A stretch of DNA of 30,836 nucleotides from Microbacteriaceae bacterium UBA1487 (GCA_002325245.1 DCRR01000013.1:79888-110723); one strand, 5' to 3'. Positions 16,776-25,153 are shown, counted from the first letter of the stretch. Notes: generated by a model from the letters alone, not told the origin. Made by a program: numbers and translations.

Positions 16776-16889
16776 AAGGGAAATTTCCTTCTGCGGCGTG
16801 AATTTACGAAGAAACAGCGCAGCTTAAACACGCGCGAAACATTCGAGACGCCCTCCGGACTTCACCGCGGTGCACGCGGCGGGAGCGAC

Positions 16890-17459
16890 TCAGCCTGCGG
16901 ACGGATCGTAGTCGGAGCCGAGCAGCACCGTGATCGGCGCGCCCTGGTAGGCGTCCGACAGCACGACCGTTCCCACTCCGAGCGCTTCGGCGACCCCGCG
17001 CGCGAGCCCCTCGAAGTCGGCGTTCCAGTAGTAGATCGTGGTCGTCTCGATGTCGGAGGCGGCGGCGCGAGCGCGCACCGCATCCGGCCATCCGCTCGCG
17101 ACGAGCTGATCCGCCGCGACATCCTGCTGCCCGGTCGTCTCGGTGCCGTTGAGCACCGAGAGCGAGAGCTCGGGGTCGGTGTCGACGGTCGACGGGTCGG
17201 TGACCGGCTCGGCGACGGGGAGCGGCGAGGCCGTCACCTCGACGGTCGCGTCCTCACTGAAGTCGGGGAGGTCGATCGTGAAGCTCGGGTCGAGACGCGA
17301 CAGTCCGTACAGCCCGGCAACGACGAGCACGGCGGCGGCGAGGATGCCGAGGCCGACATTGATCCACGCGCGACCCTTGCCCCGCGGGGCGCGGTGGGCA
17401 CCGACGCGTTCGAGGTCGCTCGGGATGCTGTCGAACTCGTCCTGAGGAAATCTGGCCAT
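16890..17459 (-). CDS. Membrane-anchored LytR C-terminal domain protein
   Basis: 189 residues. A short cytoplasmic N-terminus, one membrane helix (about 33-55), an acidic/Pro linker, and a LytR_C domain from about 98 (LSLSVLNGTETTGQQDVAADQL) to the C-terminus. LytR_C occurs at the end of LCP cell-wall ligases and as stand-alone membrane proteins like this one; the role is linked to the cell envelope but unproven. The catalytic LCP domain is absent. The start ATG directly follows the TAG stop of the DUF3263 gene, so the two form an operon. Confidence 0.88.
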   Translation of the reverse strand: MARFPQDEFDSIPSDLERVGAHRAPRGKGRAWINVGLGILAAAVLVVAGLYGLSRLDPSFTIDLPDFSEDATVEVTASPLPVAEPVTDPSTVDTDPELSLSVLNGTETTGQQDVAADQLVASGWPDAVRARAAASDIETTTIYYWNADFEGLARGVAEALGVGTVVLSDAYQGAPITVLLGSDYDPSAG

Positions 17460-17780
17460 CTACTCGGTGTCGTCCTGGCTCATGGTCGCGGGGCCGGGTC
17501 CGAACGTGCGCTGGCGACGCGCACGAACCCGACTGTCACGCAATCGCTGGAGCCGGCGGACGAGAAGCGGGTCGTGTCGCAGAGCCGACGGTCGCTCGAT
17601 CAGCGTGTACAGAAGTTGATAGTAGCGGGCTGAACTGAGTCCCAACTCTGCACGGATGGCGGCCTCTTTGCTGCCTTCGCGCTCGGGCCAGCGCCTCTCG
17701 AACTCGAGCAGCGCGAGATCGCGATCGCTCAGACCCTCGTCGTCGGCCGACGCGGGGAACTGCTCAGCCGCCTGCGTCAT
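17460..17780 (-). CDS. DUF3263 protein, probable DNA-binding
   Basis: 106 residues from ATG 17780, chosen because GGAGGT lies five bases upstream. The core (about 20-85) is the actinobacterial DUF3263 fold: LSDRDLALLEFERRWPEREGSKEAAIR, then a helix-turn-helix-like AELGLSSARYYQLLYTLIERP. The C-terminus is highly basic (RRLQRLRDSRVRARRQR), consistent with binding nucleic acid. Function is unknown; by fold and charge it may be a small transcription factor. It is in an operon with the LytR_C membrane protein, which suggests an envelope connection. Confidence 0.85.
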   Translation of the reverse strand: MTQAAEQFPASADDEGLSDRDLALLEFERRWPEREGSKEAAIRAELGLSSARYYQLLYTLIERPSALRHDPLLVRRLQRLRDSRVRARRQRTFGPGPATMSQDDTE

Positions 17781-17905
17781 CCGAACCTCCGTCGCGCCGA
17801 GTGTAGGCACCGTCGCGCGCGCCGGCAGGATGGCGCGCGGGCACGGCGCATCCGCGCAGGATTGCGCCAGGTTGCGGGAACACAGCGGACCCGGGAAACG
17901 CTGAT

Positions 17906-17911
17906 TAGAGT
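17906..17911 (+). promoter_or_regulatory. Possible -10 of the msrB operon
   Basis: TAGAGT lies 27 bases before the msrB ATG. No clear -35 element was found at 16-18 bases. It is the only AT-rich hexamer in the interval shared with the divergent DUF3263 gene. Confidence 0.25.
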
Positions 17912-17938
17912 GACCAAGCGAAAGGCGAGGAGAAACCG

Positions 17939-18343
17939 ATGGCCTACGAAGTCGAGAAGACCGAAGAGCAGTGGCGCGAGGAGCTGGGCGAGGAGCGCTA
18001 CCGCGTGCTGCGGCAGGCGGGCACCGAACGCGCCTGGACCGGCGAGCTGCTGGACGAGTCGCGCGCCGGCCTCTACACCTGCGCCGCGTGCAACGCCGAG
18101 CTGTTCAAGAGCGGCACCAAGTTCGATTCCGGCTGCGGCTGGCCGAGCTTCTACGACTCGGTCGACCCGGATGCCGTGCAGCTGATCGAGGACACCTCGC
18201 TCGGGATGGTGCGCACCGAGGTGCGCTGCGCCAACTGCGGCTCGCACCTGGGTCACGTCTTCGATGACGGCTTCGGCACCCCGACCGGCCAGCGCTACTG
18301 CATGAACTCGCTGTCGCTGGGCTTCCAGCCCGAGTCCGAGTAG
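17939..18343 (+). CDS. msrB: Methionine sulfoxide reductase B
   Basis: 134 residues, a full-length MsrB. Zinc-binding cysteines C48/C51 (CAAC) and C97/C100 (CANC), the GCGWPSF motif with C66, and the catalytic cysteine C121 in RYCMNS. It reduces methionine-R-sulfoxide in proteins in the cytoplasm using thioredoxin. The start has GAGGAG about 7 bases upstream. The stop shares one base (TAGTG) with the next gene's GTG, so the two are co-translated. Function in oxidative-stress repair fits the DsbA-like gene nearby, though these are in separate units. Confidence 0.97.
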   Translation: MAYEVEKTEEQWREELGEERYRVLRQAGTERAWTGELLDESRAGLYTCAACNAELFKSGTKFDSGCGWPSFYDSVDPDAVQLIEDTSLGMVRTEVRCANCGSHLGHVFDDGFGTPTGQRYCMNSLSLGFQPESE

Positions 18344-18903
18344 TGGCGGACGCCCCCGGCGCCGCGCGACGCGCCGTCGAGGCGCGCCGCTCGCACTCCA
18401 CCGTCGGCGAGGCGGCCCCGAGCGATGAGCAGCTCCGACCGCTGATCGCCGCCGCCTCCTCCGTGGCCGATCACGGTGCCCTCCGACCGTGGCGCGTGAT
18501 CGCCCTGCGCGGCGAGTCCCGCGCCCGTCTCGGGACCGCGCTCGCCGAGGCGGCCGGCCTCGACGGCCGCGCGGCCGAGAAGCTCGCGGCGAAGCCCTTG
18601 CGGGCGCCGCTGCTGCTGGCGATCGTGGCGAGCCCGAAGCCGAGTTTCAAGGTTCCCGACTGGGAGCAGGAGGCGGTCGCGATCGGCGTCGCCCACACTC
18701 TGTCGCTCCTCCTCGATGAGGAGGGCTGGGGCGTCATCTGGCGCACCGGCCTGCACACCCGCAGCGCCCCGGTGGCCGAGCTGCACGGCCTGGCCCCGAC
18801 CGAGCGGCTGCTCGGCTGGCTCTACGTCGGCGAGCGCCTCCCGAACGCGAAGACCTCACGACGCGCGGCGATCGACGTGGACGCGCACCTCAGCACGCTG
18901 TAG
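18343..18903 (+). CDS. Nitroreductase-family protein (YdjA-like)
   Basis: 186 residues from a GTG overlapping the msrB stop by one base. A nitroreductase fold is suggested by RRSHSTVGEAAPSDEQLRPLIAAAS, RPWRVIAL (FMN-phosphate contact region), APLLLAIVA, the WEQEAVAIGVAHTLSLLLDEEGWGVIWRTG core and the LGWLYVG near the C-terminus. Such proteins are FMN-dependent NAD(P)H oxidoreductases of broad substrate range; the natural substrate is unknown. Linkage to msrB suggests a redox-stress role, by inference. It is somewhat short for the family but not truncated. Confidence 0.85.
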   Translation: MADAPGAARRAVEARRSHSTVGEAAPSDEQLRPLIAAASSVADHGALRPWRVIALRGESRARLGTALAEAAGLDGRAAEKLAAKPLRAPLLLAIVASPKPSFKVPDWEQEAVAIGVAHTLSLLLDEEGWGVIWRTGLHTRSAPVAELHGLAPTERLLGWLYVGERLPNAKTSRRAAIDVDAHLSTL

Positions 18904-18921
18904 GCGCCCGCGACCAGGAAG

Positions 18922-18998
18922 TGGAGCCCCCTGTCGGATTCGAACCGACGACCCTCGCTTTACAAGAGCGATGCTCTGGCCAACTGAGCTAAGGGGGC
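18922..18998 (-). tRNA. tRNA-Thr (UGU)
   Basis: The minus strand folds into a complete cloverleaf: acceptor GCCCCCT/AGGGGGC, D arm GCTC/GAGC, anticodon stem TCGCT/AGCGA with loop CTTGTAA, T arm GTCGG-TTCGAAT-CCGAC. Anticodon is TGT. The discriminator (T) is at 18925 and CCA is encoded at 18924-18922. It reads ACA and, by wobble, ACG codons. Confidence 0.98.
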
Positions 18999-19028
18999 GG
19001 GTCGGCCCGATTGTAGTCGGGCCGGGGA

Positions 19029-19940
19029 CTACTCGGTGGGCGTGGGCGTCGGGGTCGGGGTCGCGTTCTGAGTGAACTCCTCGCCCGCGGCCCGCAGCAC
19101 GAACTGGCGGAACTCGTTGGCGTCGAAGCCGGCTGTGTAGTTGAACTGCTCGCCGTTCACCAGGATGGTCGGCGTGCTCACCACGGCCTCGACCTCGGTT
19201 CCGGGAAGCGGCCCGCTGATCGCCCGCGCGGTCGCTGCCCGCACCCAGGAGCGGAAGCGTCCGTCGTCGATGCACTGCTCGACCGCCGTGAGGTTCGAGA
19301 CCCCGGCCGCGGTCGCCCGCGCCACGAGCTCGTCATCGCTCAGGCCGACCGAGCCCTCCTCAGGCTGATCGGTCAGCAGCGCGTCATGGAAGTCGAAGAA
19401 CGAGTCGGGCGAGAGCTCGGCGACGCAGGCCGCCGCGTTGGCGGCGCGGAGCGAGTACTGCGTCCCCGCCGACTTGGTCGTCAGCACCGCGATCGGGTGG
19501 ATCTCAATCGTCGCCGCACCCGATTCGAGCCAGGCGCGGATGCTGTCGCCGTTGTTCTCCTCGAACTGACCGCACTTCGCGCAGAGGTAGTCGACGTACA
19601 GCTGGATGTCGATGACATCAGCCGGGTTCTCGGCCGACGGCGTGGGATCGGCTCCCGCGGCGAGCGCGCCGGTGCGCTCGGCGATGTACTCCTCGCCGAT
19701 CTTGATTCCGTCGCTCTGCATGTTGAGCGGGCCGCGTCCGCCGGGCGAGTTCAGCGCCAGCAGGACGAACGAGATGACGATCAGGATCGCCAGGATGCCT
19801 CCCACGACGCTCCCGCGCACGATCAGCTTGCGCCGGCGATCCTTCTTGCGGTGGAGTTCGCGCAGCTCCTTGGCACGCTCACGCGCCTCGTCGCGAACGC
19901 TGGTGCGCGCCGAAGCGCTGGGTTCGCCGCCGTAGGTCAT
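19029..19940 (-). CDS. Membrane-anchored DsbA-like thiol-disulfide protein
   Basis: 303 residues. A basic cytoplasmic N-terminus (20-40), one membrane helix (about 44-65), then an extracytoplasmic thioredoxin-fold domain with CAKC (120-123) and the cis-Pro loop STPTILVNG. Two further cysteines (near 173 and 218) probably form a structural disulfide. The C-terminus is a TPTPTPTPT tail. It likely forms or rearranges disulfides in exported proteins, as the DsbA/Thioredoxin_4 family does. GAGGA lies about 4 bases before ATG 19940. Its 3' end is 30 bases from the tRNA gene. Confidence 0.93.
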   Translation of the reverse strand: MTYGGEPSASARTSVRDEARERAKELRELHRKKDRRRKLIVRGSVVGGILAILIVISFVLLALNSPGGRGPLNMQSDGIKIGEEYIAERTGALAAGADPTPSAENPADVIDIQLYVDYLCAKCGQFEENNGDSIRAWLESGAATIEIHPIAVLTTKSAGTQYSLRAANAAACVAELSPDSFFDFHDALLTDQPEEGSVGLSDDELVARATAAGVSNLTAVEQCIDDGRFRSWVRAATARAISGPLPGTEVEAVVSTPTILVNGEQFNYTAGFDANEFRQFVLRAAGEEFTQNATPTPTPTPTE

Positions 19941-20100
19941 GGGTCCTCATCTGAATCTCGGGTTCGCGGCGCCAAGCTACCGGGGTTTCGCCGCACGGCC
20001 AAGCCGTATGCCGCCCTGATGGTAGCGCCCGGGACTGGACGACAACCGGATGCGAGGTCGCGAGATCCGCCCTCGCGTCGCGCCCACCCGCAAACAGGGG

Positions 20101-20106
20101 CATAAT
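20101..20106 (+). promoter_or_regulatory. Candidate -10 for the UgpC/MsiK-type gene
   Basis: CATAAT differs from TATAAT at one position and gives a leader of about 90 bases. No convincing -35 was seen (TCGCGC at 17 bases upstream). Confidence 0.35.
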
Positions 20107-20164
20107 GGCGGGGTGGCTCCCGGCATCGCAGCCGGTTTTCACGCTTCCATTCACTACGGATCGT

Positions 20165-20182
20165 CCGGCACGTACCTGCCGG
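20165..20182 (+). promoter_or_regulatory. Hairpin before the ugpC ribosome site
   Basis: CCGGCA and TGCCGG form a 6-bp stem with a 6-base loop, ending 3 bases before AAGGAG. It may affect ribosome access. Confidence 0.4.
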
Positions 20183-20201
20183 TGAAGGAGTTAGCACCGC
20201 T

Positions 20202-21308
20202 ATGGCATCTGTCACTTTTGACAAGGCAACCCGTCTCTACCCGGGTTCCACCAAGCCGGCTGTCGACGCAATCGACCTGCACGTCGAGGATGGCGAGTTC
20301 CTCGTCCTCGTCGGCCCCTCGGGTTGCGGCAAGTCGACGACCCTGCGCATGCTCGCGGGCCTCGAAGAGGTCAACGACGGCCGCATCCTGATCGGCGACC
20401 GCGACGTCACCGACGTCCCGCCGAAGGACCGTGACATCGCCATGGTCTTCCAGAACTACGCGCTCTACCCGCACATGACGGTCGCCGAGAACATGGGCTT
20501 CGCGCTCAAGATCGCCGGCGTCAACAAGGAGGAGCGCGCCGCGCGCGTCCTCGAGGCCGCCAAGCTGCTCGACCTGGAGCCCTACCTGGCCCGCAAGCCG
20601 AAGGCGCTCTCCGGTGGTCAGCGTCAGCGTGTCGCCATGGGCCGCGCCATCGTGCGTCAGCCCCAGGTGTTCCTCATGGACGAGCCGCTGTCGAACCTCG
20701 ACGCGAAGCTCCGCGTGCAGACCCGCACCCAGATCGCGAGCCTGCAGCGTCGCCTTGGCGTCACCACGGTCTACGTCACGCACGACCAGACCGAGGCGCT
20801 CACGATGGGTGACCGCATCGCCGTTCTCAAGGACGGCGTGCTGCAGCAGGTCGGCACGCCGCGCGACCTCTACGCGTCGCCGAGCAACGTCTTCGTCGCC
20901 GGCTTCATCGGCAGCCCCGCGATGAACCTCTTCACCACCGACGTGGTCGAGGGCGGACTTGCCTTCGGCACCTCGGTCGCCAAGCTCGACCGCGACGTCA
21001 TCTCGCACCTCTCGGGCAAGACCGCCACGGTCGGAATCCGCCCCGAGGACCTCGTCGTCGCCAAGGACGGCAAGGGCCTCTCGGTCGAGGTCGACGTCGT
21101 CGAGGAGCTCGGAGCCGACGGCTACCTGTACGGCCACGCGGAGGTCAACGGCCAGCGCGTCGACGTCGTCGTCCGCGTCGACGGGCGCGACCACCCGGAG
21201 GCCGGCGAGACGATCGTCGTCGTGCCGGCGCCGGAGCACATCCACGCGTTCGACGGCGAGACGGGCGAGCGCCTGACCAAGCCGATCGACGTGACGACCA
21301 CCGCCTAG
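20202..21308 (+). CDS. ugpC: ABC transporter ATPase, UgpC/MsiK type
   Basis: 368 residues. Walker A GPSGCGKST (38-46), Q loop VFQNYALYP, signature LSGGQ (about 136-140), Walker B VFLMDEPLSNLD and the H loop VTHDQ; a TOBE/regulatory domain follows from about residue 240. This is the type shared by several carbohydrate importers (MsiK in Streptomyces, UgpC in mycobacteria). No permease or binding protein adjoins it, so it probably serves several transporters encoded elsewhere. The AAGGAG site is about 12 bases from the ATG. A strong terminator follows at 21326-21362. Confidence 0.95.
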   Translation: MASVTFDKATRLYPGSTKPAVDAIDLHVEDGEFLVLVGPSGCGKSTTLRMLAGLEEVNDGRILIGDRDVTDVPPKDRDIAMVFQNYALYPHMTVAENMGFALKIAGVNKEERAARVLEAAKLLDLEPYLARKPKALSGGQRQRVAMGRAIVRQPQVFLMDEPLSNLDAKLRVQTRTQIASLQRRLGVTTVYVTHDQTEALTMGDRIAVLKDGVLQQVGTPRDLYASPSNVFVAGFIGSPAMNLFTTDVVEGGLAFGTSVAKLDRDVISHLSGKTATVGIRPEDLVVAKDGKGLSVEVDVVEELGADGYLYGHAEVNGQRVDVVVRVDGRDHPEAGETIVVVPAPEHIHAFDGETGERLTKPIDVTTTA

Positions 21309-21325
21309 TCGCACCTTTCCTGGCC

Positions 21326-21362
21326 GCGGGCCCCGCCGCTCGATCCGAGCTGCGGGGCCCGC
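21326..21362 (+). terminator. Strong rho-independent-like hairpin after ugpC
   Basis: GCGGGCCCCGC (21326-21336) pairs perfectly with GCGGGGCCCGC (21352-21362). The loop contains a further 5-bp stem, GCTCG/CGAGC. There is no T tract. Confidence 0.85.
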
Positions 21363-21415
21363 GCCGTCTCCGCTTCACACCACGCCGCCCGCGGGCGGCA
21401 CGGGAGGTTCACCGC

Positions 21416-22723
21416 ATGGCCTCGGCTCTGTCCATCACCGCCGCCGTCCCCGACTCCGCCCTGCTGGATCTGCCGTGGGACCTGCCGCTGGACCTGTGGC
21501 CGGATGAGACGATCGCGAGCCTGCCGAAGGGGATCTCCCGCCACCTGGTGCGCTTCGCCCACCTCGGCGGCTACGTCGTCGCCATCAAGGAGACCTCGGC
21601 AGAGCTCGCCAAGCGCGAGTACGAGATGCTGCGCACGCTGCAGCGTCTCGACATCCCCTGCGTCGACCCGGTGGCGGTCATCACGAACCGCGCCACCGTC
21701 GACGGCGACGAGCTGCAGCCGGTGCTCGTCACGCGGCACCTGAAGTTCTCGCTTCCCTACCGGGCGCTCTACTCGCAGACTCTGCGCCCTGACACCGCGA
21801 CTCGGCTCGTCGACGCTCTCGCGGTGCTGCTCGCGCGCCTGCACATCATCGGATTCTTCTGGGGCGACGTCTCGCTGTCGAACACCCTGTTCCGACGCGA
21901 CGCGGGCGCCTTCGCTGCCTACCTGGTCGACGCCGAGACGGGCAAGCTCTACGACGGCGGTCTCTCGAACGGGCAGCGCGAGAACGACCTCGAGATCGCC
22001 CGGGTCAACATCGCGGGCGAGCTGCTCGACCTGCAGGCCGGCGGGCGTCTCGATGAGGAGCTCGATCCGGTCGCGATCGCCGACGGCATCGTCGCCCAGT
22101 ACCGCTCGCTGTGGGCCGAGCTCACCGGCTCGGAATCGTTCCCCGAGGCGGAGCGCTGGCGCATCAACGAGCGCGTGCAGCGCCTCAACGACCTCGGCTT
22201 CGACATCGAGGAGCTGTCGATCCGCAAGGACGACACCGGAACCCAGGTGCGCATCCAGCCCAAGGTCGTGGATGCGGGACACCACTCCCGCCGCCTGCTG
22301 CGCCTCACCGGCCTCGATGCCGGCGAGAACCAGGCCCGCCGACTGCTCAACGATCTCGACTCGTACCGCGCCACCGGCGACCGCGCGAACCTCGACGAGG
22401 AGCAGGTCGCGCACGAGTGGCTCGCCAAGGTCTTCGAGCCGGTGATCCGCGCGGTGCCGCGCGACCTGCGCGGCAAGCTCGAACCGGCCGAGCTGTTCCA
22501 CCAGCTGCTCGACCACCGCTGGTATCTCTCGCAGAACACGGGCCACAGTGTTCCGCTCGCCGAGGCGCTGACCTCCTACATCGAGACGATCCTGCGGCAC
22601 CGGCGCGACGAGATGACCGTCGTCGCTCCGGTGACCGGGCTCATCGATGTGCCGGTCGAGACCTCGGCGATGCCGATCATCTCGCCGGACGACGACGAAG
22701 AGGACTGGCGCGCGAAGGTCTAG
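21416..22723 (+). CDS. DUF4032 protein with kinase-like N-terminal domain
   Basis: 435 residues. The N-terminal half carries protein-kinase-fold features: AIKE with K58, E68 or E70 in the following helix, HIIGFFWGDVSLSNTLFR with D151 and N156 (catalytic loop) and VDAETG with D172 (DFG position). The C-terminal half is the actinobacterial DUF4032 domain and ends in a SPDDDEEDW acidic stretch. No substrate is known. It may be an active small-molecule or protein kinase or a pseudokinase; the residues needed for catalysis are all present. GGGAGG lies 8 bases from ATG 21416. Its stop shares CTAG with the convergent rlmB stop. Confidence 0.85.
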   Translation: MASALSITAAVPDSALLDLPWDLPLDLWPDETIASLPKGISRHLVRFAHLGGYVVAIKETSAELAKREYEMLRTLQRLDIPCVDPVAVITNRATVDGDELQPVLVTRHLKFSLPYRALYSQTLRPDTATRLVDALAVLLARLHIIGFFWGDVSLSNTLFRRDAGAFAAYLVDAETGKLYDGGLSNGQRENDLEIARVNIAGELLDLQAGGRLDEELDPVAIADGIVAQYRSLWAELTGSESFPEAERWRINERVQRLNDLGFDIEELSIRKDDTGTQVRIQPKVVDAGHHSRRLLRLTGLDAGENQARRLLNDLDSYRATGDRANLDEEQVAHEWLAKVFEPVIRAVPRDLRGKLEPAELFHQLLDHRWYLSQNTGHSVPLAEALTSYIETILRHRRDEMTVVAPVTGLIDVPVETSAMPIISPDDDEEDWRAKV

Positions 22724-23712
22724 CGGTTCTCGGCGCGCAGCTTCGCCACCTCGTAGAGGGTGACGCTGACGGCGATGCCGGCGTTGAGCGACTCGGTGCT
22801 CGACTCGATCGGGATCGACACCACGGCGTCGCACTTCTCGGTGACCAGGCGCGAGAGCCCCTTGCCCTCGCTGCCGACGACGATCACGATCGGCGACGTC
22901 GCCAGCTCCAGGCCCGGCAGCGAGATGTCTCCCCCGCCGTCGAGGCCGAGCACGAAGACGCCGCGCTGCTTGAGCTCCTCGAGGGCGCGCGTGAGGTTCG
23001 CGGCCATCGCCACGGGAACCCGCGCGGCCGCACCGGCGCTGGTCTTCCAGGCGCTCGCGGTCATGCCGACGCTGCGGCGCTGCGGCACGATCACGCCGTG
23101 CGCGCCGAACGCGGCGGCCGAGCGCACGATGGCGCCCAGGTTGCGCGGGTCGGTGACGCCGTCGAGCGCGACCAGCAGCGGCGGGCGACCGGACTCGATC
23201 GCGGCGTCGAGCAGGTCGAGCGGGTGCGCGTACTGGTACGGCGGCACCTTGAGAGCGATGCCCTGGTGCACGGCGTCGTGGCCGCTGAGCCGGTCGAGCT
23301 CCGGGCGCATCACTTCGAGCACGTTGAGGCCGCGCTTGGTGGCGAGCGACAGCGCCTCCTTCACCCGGTCATCCATCTCGATGCGGGAGGCGATGTACAG
23401 CGTCGTGGCGGGGATCTTGGCGCGCAGCGACTCGAGCACCGAATTACGACCGGTCACCATCTCGCCGTCGTCGCTCTTCGGGCGCGCGGTGCGGCGCGCG
23501 GGCGCCTCCGAGCCGCCGCGACCCGACTTGGCGCGCGCGGCCTCCAGGCGCTCCTTCGCGGCCTTCCGCTTGCCGGCGACGTGCCAGCTGCGATCCTCGG
23601 CCTTCGGCGTCGGGCCCTTGCCTTCGAGGGCGCGACGGCCGTGGCCGCCGGTGCCGACCTGGGGGCCCTTCTTCTTCGGCTTCCCGGCCCCAGCTCGTCC
23701 TGGCTTGTTCAT
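22720..23712 (-). CDS. rlmB: 23S rRNA 2'-O-ribose methyltransferase, TrmH/SpoU family
   Basis: 330 residues from ATG 23712, overlapping the cysS stop by four bases (ATGA). The N-terminus (1-85) is a basic Lys/Gly/Ala-rich extension, typical of actinobacterial members. The SpoU fold follows: VTGRNSVLESL substrate-binding domain, then ALDGVTDPRNLGAIVRSA (motif 1), VVGSEGKGLSRL (motif 2) and IPIESSTESLNAGIAVSVTLYE (motif 3, the knot). It likely methylates guanosine 2251 of 23S rRNA using S-adenosylmethionine. Coupling to cysS matches mycobacterial order (Rv3579c-Rv3580c). Confidence 0.95.
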   Translation of the reverse strand: MNKPGRAGAGKPKKKGPQVGTGGHGRRALEGKGPTPKAEDRSWHVAGKRKAAKERLEAARAKSGRGGSEAPARRTARPKSDDGEMVTGRNSVLESLRAKIPATTLYIASRIEMDDRVKEALSLATKRGLNVLEVMRPELDRLSGHDAVHQGIALKVPPYQYAHPLDLLDAAIESGRPPLLVALDGVTDPRNLGAIVRSAAAFGAHGVIVPQRRSVGMTASAWKTSAGAAARVPVAMAANLTRALEELKQRGVFVLGLDGGGDISLPGLELATSPIVIVVGSEGKGLSRLVTEKCDAVVSIPIESSTESLNAGIAVSVTLYEVAKLRAENR

Positions 23713-25124
23713 GTGATGCTCCATCTGGTTCCGTCGGGCGTGTCGTCGAGGGCGATCCCCGCGGCCGTCAATTCGTCGCGGATGCGATCCGCAGCGGCAA
23801 AGTCCTTGTTCGTGCGTGCGGCGGCGCGGTCGGCGATCAGGCGCTCGACGAGCGCCCCCAGCACCGCGTGCGTCTCGCTGTCCTCGCTCGCCGCCCACTC
23901 GGGACCGTGCGGGTTGATGCCGAGCACGTCGAGCATCGCGACGACCTCTTCTCGGCGCTCCTCGGCGACCGCGAGCGCGCCCGCGTCGAGCGCGATGTTG
24001 CCGGCTCGCACGGTGTCGTGCAGCACCGCGAAGGCCTGCGGTGTGCCGAGATCGTCGTCCATCGCGTCGGCGAAGGCGGCGGGCACGCGACCCGGCACCC
24101 CCGCGCTGGCCGCGGGGCGGCCCTCGACGGCGCGGATGACGCGGTCCAGGAATCCTTCGATCCGGGCGAAGGCGGTCTCCGCCTCGCGAAGCGCCCCGGG
24201 GTGGTAGTCGATGGTCGAGCGGTAGTGCGCGCTCGCCAGGTAGGCGCGCACCACGATCGGGCGCGCCAGGGCGATCAGCTGGGAGGCGTAGACCGAGTTG
24301 CCGAGCGACTTCGACATCTTCTGGCCCTCGATGTTCACCAGGCCGTTGTGCACCCAGTAGCGCGCGAAGCCCTCCCCCGCAGCCGAGGACTGCGCGAGCT
24401 CGTTCTCGTGGTGCGGGAAGCGGAGGTCGAGGCCGCCGCCGTGGATGTCGAAGGTGCCGCCGAGGTAGCGCTTGCTCATCGCCGAGCACTCGATGTGCCA
24501 GCCGGGGCGACCGGTGCCCCACGGCGAGCCCCATGAGGCGGACTCCGGCTCGCCGGGCTTGCTGCCCTTCCAGAGCGCGAAGTCGCGCGGGTCGCGCTTG
24601 GCGCGCGCGGGCGCATCCGCCGCGTCGGCCATGTCGTCGAGCTTCTGATGCGTGAGCGAGCCGTACTCGGGCCAGGTCTTCACGTCGAAGTACACGTCGC
24701 CGCTGCCGTCATCGGCGGCATAGGCGTGACCGCGCTCGATGAGCTCGGCGATCATCTCCTGCATCTGCGAGATGCTCGCCGTCGCGCGCGGCTCGTAGGT
24801 GGGCGGCAGGATGCCGAGCGTGCGGTACGCGGCCGTGAACTCGAGCTCGATGCGATAGGCCAGCGCCCACCACGCCTCGCGGCCGCTCGCGTGATCCAGA
24901 ATCTTGTCGTCGATGTCGGTGACGTTGCGCACGAAGGTGACGTCGTAGCCGCGCATGCCGAACCAGCGGCGCCACAGGTCGTAGGCGAGCGCCGAGCGGA
25001 CATGGCCGATGTGCGGCGAGGACTGCACCGTGGGACCGCAGACGTAGATGCCCACCTTGCCGGGCACGAGCGGCTCGAAAGCACGCAGCCCGGAGGCGCG
25101 GGTGTCGTAGAGGCGGATCGTCAC
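23709..25124 (-). CDS. cysS: Cysteinyl-tRNA synthetase
   Basis: 471 residues from GTG 25124. Class I signatures are clear: HIGH (38-41), KMSKS (in QKMSKSLGNS), and zinc-site residues C29, the Cys of GWHIECSAM, and PHHENE. It charges tRNA-Cys with cysteine in the cytoplasm. TAAACT lies six bases before the GTG, suggesting a leaderless transcript independent of ispDF. Its stop overlaps rlmB. Order carD-ispDF-cysS-rlmB is conserved in mycobacteria. Confidence 0.98.
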   Translation of the reverse strand: MTIRLYDTRASGLRAFEPLVPGKVGIYVCGPTVQSSPHIGHVRSALAYDLWRRWFGMRGYDVTFVRNVTDIDDKILDHASGREAWWALAYRIELEFTAAYRTLGILPPTYEPRATASISQMQEMIAELIERGHAYAADDGSGDVYFDVKTWPEYGSLTHQKLDDMADAADAPARAKRDPRDFALWKGSKPGEPESASWGSPWGTGRPGWHIECSAMSKRYLGGTFDIHGGGLDLRFPHHENELAQSSAAGEGFARYWVHNGLVNIEGQKMSKSLGNSVYASQLIALARPIVVRAYLASAHYRSTIDYHPGALREAETAFARIEGFLDRVIRAVEGRPAASAGVPGRVPAAFADAMDDDLGTPQAFAVLHDTVRAGNIALDAGALAVAEERREEVVAMLDVLGINPHGPEWAASEDSETHAVLGALVERLIADRAAARTNKDFAAADRIRDELTAAGIALDDTPDGTRWSIT

Positions 25125-25130
25125 TCGGCG

Positions 25131-25136
25131 AGTTTA
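25131..25136 (-). promoter_or_regulatory. Candidate -10 hexamer of cysS
   Basis: TAAACT on the minus strand is followed by six bases and the GTG at 25124. No Shine-Dalgarno sequence intervenes, as for several other genes of the window. Confidence 0.45.
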
Positions 25137-25153
25137 GCCGGGGTCGGGACGGG

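Noticed and set aside
23713..24534. N-terminal extension of RlmB to 604 residues
   Set aside because: The extension is antisense-like out-of-frame sequence within cysS; the family start at 23712, with the ATGA overlap, is much more likely.
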